Below, one piece after another: positions 35,301-46,731 of a DNA stretch of 64,000 bases (within the stretch, counting starts at the first letter, position 1; each line of letters begins with the position of its first letter). This DNA comes from Amyloporia xantha. Taxonomy: Eukaryota; Basidiomycota; Agaricomycetes; Polyporales; Adustoporiaceae. The notes beneath the pieces are model-generated. The model was not told the DNA's origin. It ran no database searches and saw nothing but the letters and a program-made list of their open reading frames with translations. Location: NCBI GenBank assembly GCA_036971615.1, contig JAYKKR010000039.1:1-64000 (forward strand). The letters are read 5' to 3'. A program made the translations under genes and the position numbers.

Positions 35301-37937
35301 TTGCAATGGAACTCCAAGCTGAGATTGAGACGCTGGAGACGGAACTCAACGAAGCACATAAAGAGATCGCACGTCTCAACATGCTAGTCAGTCAATCGCC
35401 CGCCCGCAAGGCTGTTGACAAGGCCAAAGATATCAAGATCGACATGCTGGAGAAAGAGAAGGAGGATCTCTTAGAGAGGCTAAAGTCCGCCAGGGGCCAG
35501 AACAGTATGTATAATACTCCGGGCAAGGGCGTGAACGGCAGTGGAATCTCCCCCATGCATCGACAAATTCTAGCCCTCTCAATGAGAAGTCCCAAGACAC
35601 CCGGAGGACCATTGCGGGATGTAAGTTCTTCGCCCCCCTCCCCTTTGCAAATCAAACTGACAACTATGTTGTTAGTTGTCGTGGTTGCAGAGCACTATTA
35701 ACGACCCTGCAGTATCACCTCTGGTGACAGAGATTGCTAGACTCCAACAAGAACTAGATCGAGCCAACGAAAGCATCGATGACAAGCTCGACAAGCTCGA
35801 GGATGCTGGCTTTGGCGTCGTGGGCCTCACGAGACAACTCGAGGATGCGCGGCACAAGATAATAGGTCTTGAAGACGAGATAGCTAGACTGTGTAGAAGG
35901 GAGGATAGACGCTCTCATAGACTGCAGAGAGCTCGCTGCCAGAAATGTCACACCAAAGTTGATCTCCGTGGTCTGCAACGAACAGCAGTCGGAGACGAGA
36001 GGTAGAGCTAGCCACCTCCGCTCTAGTTATCACCTTGGCTGATTTTGCTTATGTGCAGTTCGCTATTAGATGAATCTCGCAGCAGTCTACCTTCGGAACC
36101 GCCTACACCACCTACCAAGACCAGTGAGGAGTTACGATCAAATCTTCGACAAGTCAATTCGCAGCTGGCATCTATGAAGAAAGCATGGGACGAGGAGAAG
36201 CGTCAACTACTGGGAGAGAAGGCTGTCCTTCAGGATGCTACCAGTCGGTTGAATGCACAGATCCGTGATGCAAAGAATGAAATGAGGAAACTGGCCGAGA
36301 TTGAACGAATTGGGGAGAAGGCCCGTGCGGGTATCCAAGGAGTGAGTACCCTCTCTCGTGCAGACTCCTCCAGACTTTATGTATTTTGTGTTCAGGAACT
36401 TCATGAAGCGAAGCGAGTTATTGACGATCTCGAAAGCGAATTGAAGACTGAGCGGGAGCGCCTGAGGACGCTGACGACTGAACAGTCCCGTGCCAAGCGA
36501 GAGAAAGACGAGGTCATTCTACAGCTACATCGCACAGAATCTGTGAGTGCCAAACCAATAGCTGACTACTTCAGACCCTCATTGCACCTCGAAAGGATAT
36601 TGCTGATGTAAAGGAGCATCTCCAACGCCTAAAACAAGAAAATCATGATCTTGAGTCAGAACTGCGCTGTACGTGATCATTGTCTGGCAATTATGGGTTT
36701 TGCTCATGGCATGCGACAGCCAATGCCATCGTCGAGCAAAAAGCTCGCCTACTTGAAACGAAGGTTGCCGAGAACGCCGAGAGCATCGCGCAATTGCGAC
36801 AAGAACGTTCTTTACTTGCTGCGGATTACAAGCAGCTGCAGAGCCGTTACTCGAAGGCTGCAGACGTGAGTGTATAATGATTTACATCCATTGAATCTTT
36901 ACCCACAAATGTATCCAGCATGCGAACAAACTTCGAGACGAACATGCCGCATCGCAAGCCTCTCACGACCAGCGCCGACACCAACTTGACTTACATTTAC
37001 TCGAGATCGACGATCTTCGTCGTGCGCTGGCAGACCAGGCTGATGAACTTCAACGCACAGAATCGGAGAAAAAGCGCATCGCCGCCGAGAAGAATGACAT
37101 TGCACAATCCGTCGAAGCCTTGGAGGCTGATCTGCGGCGTGTACGGAAAGATGCCGAGGCCTTTGGCCGCGATCTCAAGTTACTCCGCACCCAAAAAGAT
37201 CGCCTGGAAGAGGAGCGCAAGCAAGAGATAGCCAAGGCCGAGCGAGCGCAAAAGCAATCACATGCTCAAATCCGCTTGCTGAAGGAAGAACTTGAAAGCC
37301 AGCGAGAGAAGAGAAAGGTTGCAGACGAACGTTTCAAGAGCCATGTTTGCGCGGTGTGAGTTGACCATATTGTCGTTTACCAATTGAGGTATTGAGGCTC
37401 ACATGTACGTCATGTAGCGATAAGAAACAGCTGGCCAGCATGAAGTTACAACATAACCAAGAATGCAAGGGGCTGATTGTACAGATTCGCTACCTTAAGG
37501 CGAAGTTCACACGAGAGTCGAGCTTGCGATGTGATCTTGGATATCAGAAGCAATATTTGCTTGTTCTGCTAGCACGATTTGAGAGGAAGTGAGTGAAAAC
37601 CAGAGGCACTGTGATATTTTGAGATGCCGATATTTTCTCCCACAGCGAACAAAGAATCCTTGCTGCAATAGCGAGGGTTGGCTTCCCAGCGTCTGATCCC
37701 CCTGCAGCACCAAGACGACGGACATTAAAGAGTGTAGTCTTGTCTGTGATGTTTATTCTCCGTTCAAAGTACGCAATTTGTCCCTTACCCAACAAATTGG
37801 CTAATGAAAAATTTCAACATAGACGTGCCAGTGATACATGGCGAGAGCAAAGCGCATCAAAGGAAGCAATCGCTGCAGCTCTGCAAGAAGTCAGGCAGCG
37901 GAGAGCAATCAACAGTGACAAAAATAGTACACCATAA
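32309..37937 (+). CDS. Pericentrin/Pcp1-Spc110-like spindle pole body coiled-coil protein (PACT domain)
   Basis: Probable structural scaffold that anchors gamma-tubulin complexes at the spindle pole body. Eleven exons join in phase to 1,700 residues: 32309-32917, 32969-35620, 35676-36001, 36059-36341, 36396-36542, 36575-36668, 36720-36865, 36919-37355, 37418-37588, 37646-37768 and 37823-37937. A Ser/Pro-rich disordered N-terminal third contains acidic patches. The segment NAGKLNNYLHGLNRRLQEEN (about residue 570), which may serve the CM1/gamma-tubulin role, precedes about 950 residues of heptad-rich coiled coil. The coil is interrupted near 1140 by a basic RCQKCHTKVD element with a CxxC pair. 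The C-terminus (about 1565-1665) has the PACT signature: IRYLKAKFTRESSLRCDL, then YQKQYLLVLLARFE, then WREQSASKEAIAAALQEVRQ. PACT domains bind calmodulin and target centrosomes. The N-terminal CM1 assignment is weak; PACT is strong. Confidence 0.85.
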
Positions 37938-38064
37938 ATTATCACTTTCCGTGTTTGTGCAGTCCTGTATTGACATCTTTGGTTCATCCCTGTTGTATTT
38001 GTGTATGACGTCCTTCCATTAGCAGTATATGAATTATACGATTTGAGGCAGCCCAACGTCGCAA

Positions 38065-39250
38065 TTAAGAAGGAGGCCGTCGCCTTGCCGAGACGATCCG
38101 AACAGCGTCTTTTGAGAATAAATATGATGCACCGCTCCACACAGTCGTCGCAGCAACAACCCATCTAATGACAATAAGAATGATAGACCCAGCATAATAA
38201 TGCATAGAACCTACTGAAGCGCGTGCAAAGCCTGGTCGATCTCAAATGGAAGCACAGGGCTGATTGTAGTTGATGCCATCAGGAGTAGTTGCAACAAAGT
38301 GTTGATCTGAGAGAAGTAATTGAGCGGTACTTTTCACGCTTCATGCTCAGGACCAACCTTGCTAATGTTTGTAGGGTGTACCTCGGCCGAGGGGATGGAC
38401 ATATCCCAGTAGCGACGGAAAGTTTTCTGGACATTCTTTAGTGTCAGTTAATGTAGTCACAGGACTGACATGACATACTGGAGCGGGTAATGAAGTGTAA
38501 CGGATGTAGAATGCTGACAAGCTGAGTAGAACATCTCGACCAAGGATGATACCAGCCAGCGGAACTGCAGTAGATCATAGGTTCAGAGGCTGACGTCAGA
38601 TCTTCATAAGCTCACTCGCCTGGAATCATACTCTTCCAGGCTAAAGTCAACGTCAAAGTGGTCATGAGGGTCTTGTCAGCGGCAGGATCGAGAATAGTGC
38701 CAAGGACGGATGTCATTTTGAACCGGCGCGCAATCCAGCCGTCCACCTTGAGAACGACAGCTCAAGGTGAGAGCAACCAAGGAAGCAAGTGAGACTAGCA
38801 GACCGTATCTGTTAAACCAGCATAGATGAGTAGAGCTGTCGCGACTCCGAAGTGGTCGTGCACGATGGCCCATCCGAGGGCAGGGCAAGCGAGGATACGA
38901 GACACAGTCAGTATATTGGGGATAGTATAGACATTCTCTCTGAGTTCTCGTAAGGACCGCTTTCTATCGTCGCTAGCTTGCGCTGGATGATATACAGAGA
39001 ATTGCCGTCTAGAAACTAGAGAATGTCGCGCTGGATTGGCTGAATGTGTGAAGTGCCAATCTCGGCGGCAAGCCAGTGTCCCAAATTTTCCAAGAAAAAA
39101 GGTCTGAACACAGCATGATTTTGTCGAGAAAGCTGTAAACGGGTGTTTGCAAAGGTTGCAAGAGACAACATTTGAGAAAGTATCGGTCAACTTGGTCCAA
39201 ATCGACCCATTGGGATTCGTCGCCGCGCGGCAGAGTAATGCACGTGACAT
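38065..39250 (-). CDS. CRD1: Cardiolipin synthase (CDP-alcohol phosphatidyltransferase)
   Basis: Makes cardiolipin from CDP-diacylglycerol and phosphatidylglycerol in the inner mitochondrial membrane. The N-terminal ~100 residues are basic and Ser/Cys-rich without acidic runs, consistent with a mitochondrial presequence. The core begins RENVYTIPNILTVSRI and includes the CDP-alcohol phosphotransferase motif DGWIARRFKMTSVLG...LDPAADK, with the conserved Asp residues intact. Hydrophobic helices follow (LAGIILGRDVLLSLSAFY). Exon 1 is 39250-38804, exon 2 starts at 38746, and several short introns follow. The last intron starts within the glutamine codon of ALQ and leads to an exon ending SARRRPPS with TAA at 38065-38067; without that splice the protein would stop about 30 residues early. 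It converges on the Pcp1-like gene with only 127 bases between the stops. Confidence 0.92.
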
Positions 39251-42200
39251 ACATCACATGATCGCGATGTACGTTACGACTCGCCGCTCGGAGTCTCGGA
39301 CTCGCATGTCAATGTAGGCCATTACTTATGCCTGCTACAGCATTCTCGACCTTTGACAAACCGTCCATAATAACAGAACACACTACTTCAGTACACTTCC
39401 GTAAAGGTCAACAAATAGGCAATGCATCATCTGGCACCTATACCCTAATCGTGCGGCTCCGCCAGGCAGACTCCGCTGATAAATACGCAGGTTCGGAAGC
39501 ACTCGTCTCTTGTGCAACTTCGTCCATCGGATAGCATACGCATTGTGTGCCACTCTCAGGCTCGTAGACACAACGCGCTATCGCGTCCCTGATCCTAGCC
39601 AGGGCGATCGAGTCGGCTCGAAGGACCCAGCCGCCCGTCGACAATAACACCTATGCAGCGGCCGGCCGGGCCAAACCCGAGCTAATCTCACAGCGGTCGA
39701 TAAGACATCTCATCGCGGCAGAATGCGGTTCCCATGATCGCGGCGAGAGAGATCAACCTTGTGTGGGGAAGCCAATTCGAATCGCGGATGCAGCGCGAAG
39801 CCGGGGTGCTTCGACGTCTCGATTGTCCGCGGCGGAATTCCGAACAGGCTTAAGGTTTGTTAGGGTTTAGAGCGCATTACCTTTGTTTAGTGCGGAACAT
39901 GCGGATGGAGGTCGCGGGGTGGTACAAACGTCAGAATCGCGCCCATATGCGCGTGCGTGCATGCATGAGTGCGATTTAGACCGGTATTGGAAGCGAAACA
40001 GGTACCTTTAGTGTCTTGTGAAATTACAGAGAGATGAAATCCCCGGTGGCCAGACAGGCCGCCAGACTAGCCACTCCTATCGCATCAGTCCGGACAGGCT
40101 TCCCTCAAAGAACTCGATTGGTGGTCCAACGCACTATAGGCTGTCGGCCGCACGTCGGAGGATAAGTACACCGAGAACCACAGAAGTGCGCGATATCCGC
40201 AAAGAGAGATCGTCGGCGAATATACGGGGTGGCCCTTGTCCTCGAGGAGAAGATCCACCGCCGCGTCTATCACCCCACACGCTCTCGTTGCCCGTCTCCA
40301 TGGCGCTGCCACCGTTGAGCGCGGAATCACGATGGCCTGCCAATTGTCGCACATTCTGTTACGGGGTAAATCTGACAGCGGCCACCCGTCCGCGCCCGCA
40401 CAGGCACCGTACGACTCACGAGCGATACCACATATTGAGCGTGTTACGCAGGATCAAGGCTATGACACTGCAGTGTCCAGTTTCACGCCGAAAGCAGCGC
40501 TGCACGACGCGACAGAACGACCCGCTGGCCGCTCTGTGCCCCGCGTTGATCGCCTGCCATGAATGTACGGCATCGCCACCCCCGGGCATCGGGGTCATGG
40601 GGACGGTGCGGGGAGACCAATGCTCGATGCTGCGGGATCACTGTTACCATCCTGGATCTCTCTCGGACCCCATCCAGATGTCAAATTTAGACAAATAGTG
40701 TTCCGGAAGTGACAGCTTCCTGAGATGTTATGCCGTCGCAGTCAGCAGGTCGGTAGTCGCACCATGGGGGCGATCGTTACGGACGACCGAGTCATGGGGA
40801 TGTGTACCGCGCAGGAATTTACAAGATGCAAAGAGCCCGCCGAGTCATGCGGAAGAGCGGCATGGCGGATCCGGGGTATGAAGAACATGTATGTGCAAAG
40901 GCGGCCAGCAGGGAGGAGTGCGAGCTCGATTTGGGTACTCCCGGAAGATTAGAAGCAGGTCAGGACCCTTGACAGTGGAGGAGAAGGCTGAATGGCGAGT
41001 TACCGAACCTAAGCCGAATACACACATTCATTGGCGCTTGGCGTGGTTTGGATATGCGGCATACCTATGAAGACTTGCAAGGAACCGGGCCTTGACTCAA
41101 TTAAATATCTTGATACATCAGCGTGAGCCACTCACAGGCAGGGCTGAGTTAAGGGGAGGTAAGGGTAGTTTAACAGAGTTGCGAGCCTCAGGAAAGGATT
41201 TGCCAATGGGAGCATACTACAGCCCTAACTTCAGGTTCAGTCAGAGTCTGTACAAGTTCTTGTAGAGACAGGGGACTCCGCCGGGCCAAACGCTTGCACA
41301 ATTGAGAAATGTTCTGAGAAACCTTTTTTCATCTAGTTTCCAGTATCAACATGTAGCACATAACCCGAGCAACAGGTGCAGATACAATGAATTCACGGAC
41401 CACCGGTGAAACATTTCAGGGCGTGCTGCAAGAGGAAAGAAACGACTCCGTGACAGTCAGACTAACAAGGGCTGTCCGGTGTCCTGGCCGATCGAGCGCG
41501 CTTCTTCAGTCACAAGGGGACACCGGAAATTACAGACAGAGAACCCTCGGTGAGATTGGGCTGTAGATGGCTGAGGCGACGGGAGAGTGGTTGCATGAGG
41601 ATCAACGGGAAGGCGTTCGTTGCTGACAGACTATAGAGATGCCAAGATCCGGAGTGCGGAGGGCATGCAGAGAGGAACTACGGCCGAGTCAGATGATGGT
41701 TCCGAACTGCGCGCGCAAGACGGTTGGATCTGGCAGTGCCCAGAGAGACTAGAGTCCGAGACACACAAGCTGTTCACGGAGCTCGCGGTGACCTGACATT
41801 GCGGCTTGCATCGATTTGTCGGTGGGTGCGTACCTGGAAGCCGTATGAGGCATCAGCGGGACCTATGGCGGGGCACATGGAAGGCAAGTCAGGAGAGTAT
41901 GATCCGTGCCCGTCTGGTACCATCGATGTTCCTGTTTGCTGTGGGAGAAGGGTGTCCTGCCTCAGGCTGGCTGAGCCGCCCATACTGACGGACTCGGGGA
42001 AAGAACGCATGCACTGCTCATGGACCGACCTCGGCAGAACTGGAGGTCCGTGCCGGACCGTGGAAAGAGTGGTGGTGAGCGCTCCATCCGGGGTGCGCTT
42101 GGGTGCTCCAGGATGCGTTCAGGGGCTGAGAAAAAAAAAGCGGCGAGCGGGAAGTGATTTGTTTGGATCGATAGAGAGAGAAAAGAGCAAGAAAGAGCGG

Positions 42201-42599
42201 ATAGAGAAGGCGATTTGTCAAGGCAAGGGGGGCAAAATGCTAGGCCGGCGGTGTGGATGGCGGAGCACGTGCCCGTCCGAGGCTCACAACGTGCCTCGGG
42301 AGAGTGCGGGCAGATCCGTCACACTGGCGACTGCTATCCATATCCGCCCCACCCCTGCTTCCCAACCCTCCCAATGTCGCTTTTTTTCTCGACATAATCA
42401 CTCACCACCACCTCCCCGCACCCGTGCACTGCCACAACCCTGGGCTCTTGTCCTCCACCGGCAGTCTGTCTGTATCTCTACTCGGCCTTGTTCGTCTTTC
42501 AAGCCCACCTACCCATTCCTGGGTCTGTCTCTGGCCTTTTTCTGTATAACAGCGCAGGATATTCCCTTTCCTGATCCTACGCGCCCCTTGTAGAGTAGC
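39251..42599. other. 3.3-kb gene-free GC-rich region, probable long leader/promoter of the Reg1-like gene
   Basis: No supportable gene. Long open frames on both strands (40018-40698, 41724-42593 and others) reflect high GC content; their translations are rich in Arg, Pro and Ser, show no domain, and overlap in three frames. The last 250 bases (about 42340-42599) are strongly pyrimidine-rich with CCACC and TTTTTTTC tracts, typical of a fungal 5' UTR next to a start codon. A CCCCACCCC element lies near 42347-42355. No tRNA-like or snRNA-like structure noticed. Confidence 0.5.
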
Positions 42600-45500
42600 A
42601 TGCCAATACCTCCAACATTGACAAGCTATTTACCCGTCCTCATGATCTCCGTCACCCATTCTGCCGCTCCTGACGACACTTCCTTCTCCACGCTTCCCGA
42701 GGGCCAGGTTGACTATTTATCGCACGAATGGAGAGAAGAGGATGTCTGGCGGTCGTGGCGTAGCATGACCCGCCAGAAGAACGCGATTGCGAATGGGATG
42801 CGACTCGAGAACGCGAGTTGGCGGACGTGGTGGAAGCAGAGGAACAAACTGAAGACTATCAGTCCCGAAACGCTCAACTGGTGTGTATCTCTTTCCGTTA
42901 CGTTACCTTTCATCTCCATTATCTGCCCCAACTCCCAACACGAGGCGGGGGCATGCTGCGGGAGTGAGCGCAGTACGCTGGGGAAAGAATACGTTACATG
43001 GGCTCCGAACATGCAGAGAAGACGGCTCCCAGGGGGTGACAATTTCTGACAACGAGAAGCCCTCTGCTTTACGATGTGCTGAACATTGGACGAAATCGTT
43101 ATCGCCTCGAGACAGTTTTTAGTGGCATGAAACTGGGGGTCGACTCCAGTGGTAGCCCTTTGCCCCTTTCACCTCGTTCCACGCTCGTGTCTGACCAAGC
43201 TGACATGGTTGTTTTAGGCTGAAGGACTCGGACGTGACCTGGCTGTATGGCCCGTTGCACGTTGGATCGGACTGGTCGCCTTCGCGCAACAAAGGGAAGG
43301 ACTCATTACACAAAGTGAAGAGACAGAATAGCACAGACGCTGTGTCTAGCGCCGCGGCTCCCGCGAGCCACGCGAAGAAGCCTATCTTGAAGCACCGTAG
43401 CATCAGCCAGCTGCTGTCGCTTCCGTCGAGCCGCTGGTTCGAGCACGGCGACAGCGACGAGGAAGAGGACGAGATCGCGGAGGGGCAACAGGAAGATCCG
43501 TCCAAGCCGATGCGGCCGCCGCTCCTGCACACGAAGAGCGACACACACATCAGCCTGCGTGGGCGCCCACATCGCAAAGACTCGCCGCCGCGGATCATTG
43601 CCGAGGACGCCCCTGCGGTGCTGCATGCGCGCGAGATGTCCATCGTGTCGAGTGCGCCTACGACGACACCATTGAGTGAGGCATCCATGACGGCGATGAG
43701 CGACCATGACCTCAGCGGGAGCTCGAGCGCGAGCGGAGATGGCTCTACAGGGAGTGGCGCGACGAGTGATTCTGGCCTGAAGAAGAAGCACATCAGCTTC
43801 AATACCTTCGTGGAACAGTGCATCGCGATCGAGAAGCCCAACCATAAACGCCCGGCTATCGGTGGCAGCCGAGGATCTCCCGTGTTTAGCTACGACGACG
43901 GGTCAGTAGTCTGTTCCTTGTGGTGGGTTGGGCTACACTGAAATAATGCGTCGTTCTAGGTATGAGGAAGGCTCGGAAGGCGGGGGCGATGACGATTCGT
44001 ACGACTCGCCTTCGAACTACTTCATGGGTGCGCAGTCTGGAGACAACTCCGACTCGGACGACGACGACGATGATGTGATTGAGATGCGGTCTTCACGCTC
44101 TCGCGCATCTTCGATATCCAGCACGAACCAGTCTGTGCAGTTTGCGACCAACGCTGAGCAACCATCAACCCCTCACCCGCGCTTCCGCCCACCCCTCATG
44201 CGCAAATCATCCACGAGTGGCGACCGTGTCACCATTGCGCCAATAGCCCCTACGATCTTGAAGAGCACAGGTGTCGGGAACAACTTACGGGCCGTAGTGG
44301 CAGGCCGTGTCACCCCTGCTCCCAAGGACGTCGAGCTCGTGTACGCGCCGCCACACCACAGCAACTATAGCTTGCCTGGCACGCCGAACGTCGCCAGTCC
44401 AGCTGCGGAGGAAGTGTACCATCATCGCGAGTCGTACTTCAGTGTCGGCACGAACCCCTCGCCCCAGTCACACTCGCCCACGGGGTCGCCGCAGATACCG
44501 ATGGTCGGCGCGCTCCCGCCACCGCCACAGATATCGTCTTCACCACCGAAGTACGAGGCACATGCACGGCAGTTCTTCGCGCACCAGCCCGCCGTCGACT
44601 CGCCTATGCATGTCGACGACATGGGTGACGCTCCGATGGAGGACACATTCGACTTCTTCGACGGCTCTACGGAGGACATCCCGTCAAGTTGGTCTGCGCC
44701 AGAGCTACGGAGAACACGAGGGAGAGCTGATTCGCGAGATGACTTCGACCACCGGACGGGAGGCATGGTACGATATGCGGAGGGTGGTGCGGCAAGTGTG
44801 CCTACTGGGCGGAGGAGTGGCGTCGCGGAGTCGACTTACTCTCCCGGGCAGAGTCCCGACACGCCAGTGGTGGTCGTGAACGAGGTAAACGGTGCCACAG
44901 AGGAGCGGACCGAGCGCTCGAGGGAGGGCAGTCCCTCCTTCGCGGATCTCGCCGACTCAGACAACCCAGCAAGCCCGCCCACCTACGTTCACACACTATC
45001 AGCGGCTCTGCCCGTCCCTCGCATTGGCACGGCGAATCCATACATCGCGTTCTCTCCACAGACGACGGACTCGGTGCTGCTCTCGCCGAGCGACATCATG
45101 TGTCGGGGGCGCACGCCGCCTGCGACGTCGTCTGTGGGCGGCTCGACGACTTCGGGCTCGACGAGCTACACGCGGTCTACTGACTCGCGCTCGGAGTCGA
45201 GGGGGCGCTCTGTCACGCGGAACTCGTCGTTTTCGGATCGCGAACGGTCGTCGAGCCGGGGGACGAGTTCACCCATGGGTAGCTTGTCGCCGACGGGCTC
45301 AGCGCTTGGCCTGGGTGCTGCGTCGGTGTACGTGCGGGGTCGCGACCGTGAGAGCAGCAGTAGGAGTAGCGGGCGCGGGAGGACAGGCAGCGACGAAGTG
45401 GAGCGCGGGCGCGAGCGGACGGGGAGGTCGTTGGCAGCCAGTGTGAGTCCTCCGAACCCGGCGGGATCTCCGACGCAAGCGAACAGCGATATGGAGTGGC

Positions 45501-46033
45501 AAGCTCATTCACCCAGTATGCTGGACGGGCACATCGAGAAGTTGGAGGCGCCATCGCCGCCGTCTTCTGTCTCCGGTTCGTCGACTGCTAGTGCATCCAC
45601 CGCACGGCAGCCTGTGTACAATGAGTCAGTGGCTGCTCCACGTCCTCGAGTCTCTCTTAACGCGTCCGCTGGTTTGCCGCCAATAGCGTTGCCCTCGCCC
45701 ATCCCGGAAGAAGATGAGCAACGATCAAGACATCCTACCCCTGCCAACTCTCCCATATCTGGCTTCAATCTCACCCCTCATCCGTCTTCATCTGAATCTA
45801 CCTCCGTTCCTCCAGCAGGGCAGCCTATTGCAGAATTGCCTTCCCCGACGTATTCGCCAGAGGTGAAGGCTGGCAGCACCAGCCCTGTCCCCATCCCGCG
45901 CACCAAGGATCGCGTCCCAAGAGCTTCATTAGACGGTCAGCAGGACCAGTCTGGCTTTGTAGGACGTGCTGCGGATATGGTGTCCACCGCGCGAGGCTTC
46001 CTCGGTTCAATATGGAATGCCGGTACGGCATGA
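42600..46033 (+). CDS. Reg1-like protein phosphatase 1 regulatory subunit
   Basis: Probable targeting subunit that directs PP1 (Glc7) in glucose-repression signalling, by analogy with yeast Reg1. Three exons (42600-42880, 43218-43901, 43960-46033) join in phase to 1,012 residues. The N-terminal DUF1752/AreA-GATA-like region includes RLENASWRTWWKQRNKL and WLKDSDVTWLYGPL (about residues 60-110). KKKHISFNTFVEQCIAIEKP (near residue 300) matches the Reg1 PP1-docking stretch, with an RVxF-like HISF core. Downstream is an acidic stretch (SDSDDDDDDV), then a long Ser/Pro/Thr-rich disordered region, ending in the conserved C-terminal VGRAADMVSTARGFLGSIWN. The start is the first ATG after a pyrimidine-rich leader. 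Intron 1 is long for this window (337 bases). Confidence 0.88.
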
Positions 46034-46731
46034 AATATTCTCTTTTCATTTCTTTTTCATCACATCATCTATATCAATCCTACCGAATGTCATCTAACGT
46101 ATCACACCATGGACGTGGATGTACCGCCGGTGCTCTAACCCTCATCATCATCGCTTCACCTGTCACATATCATCAACTTATTCTCATATGCATTATTCGG
46201 CTTCGGTTACGATATCCCATCTCGGTTCATGGTGTCCGTCGTTCGTTCGCACGTCGCATGGAACTGCAACTCTACGCACTGACTGAACTTTAATGTGGCA
46301 TCTTCACTGCTCTCACCGTTACTTTTACGCCCACCTTTTGCTTGCTTTTTATGGTCTTCGAGTCTTCGATTTCTTACGAATGTCTTGCATGCCTCTCGCG
46401 CGGTCGACCTGCGTGTGCGCTGGCGGAGGGGTTTGTTCGATCTATTCCGAATTGGTTTTGGACTTTATGATGTCTTGGGCAACCGGCGGGTCTCCCATCC
46501 TAATTCGATATCGCAGCGTACATAGTGTATATGATTTGCTCGCATGTCGTCCGTTTGGGCATGTATCTTTCTAGGTATCTTGTTTCATAGATGTAATTCT
46601 GAAGCATCGATATCGATGGCAAGCGCCTGCAGCAGCAGCTGTTAAGCTTGTCCTGATCTTCATCTTTACGAATCTATCGTCGCAGACTGCATCTCACGAC
46701 TCTGCTAGACAGTAGACTAACCATCGCCACC
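46034..46731. other. Intergenic, Reg1-like 3' flank and BTB promoter
   Basis: 0.7 kb, AT-richer than the preceding gene. Plus-strand open frames of 76-93 codons here are translations of T-rich 3' UTR-like sequence. The BTB start sits in a good context (CGCCACCATGG). Confidence 0.5.

Noticed and set aside
34093..35359. Minus-strand Ser-rich open frames opposite the coiled-coil gene
   Set aside because: Antisense shadows of a Glu/Lys/Arg-rich coiled coil, which always produce Ser/Leu/Phe-rich complements.
40018..42593. 226- and 289-codon frames in the GC-rich leader as genes
   Set aside because: Arg/Pro/Ser-rich, multiple overlapping frames, no domain; the second ends inside the pyrimidine-rich 5' UTR-like tract of the Reg1-like gene.
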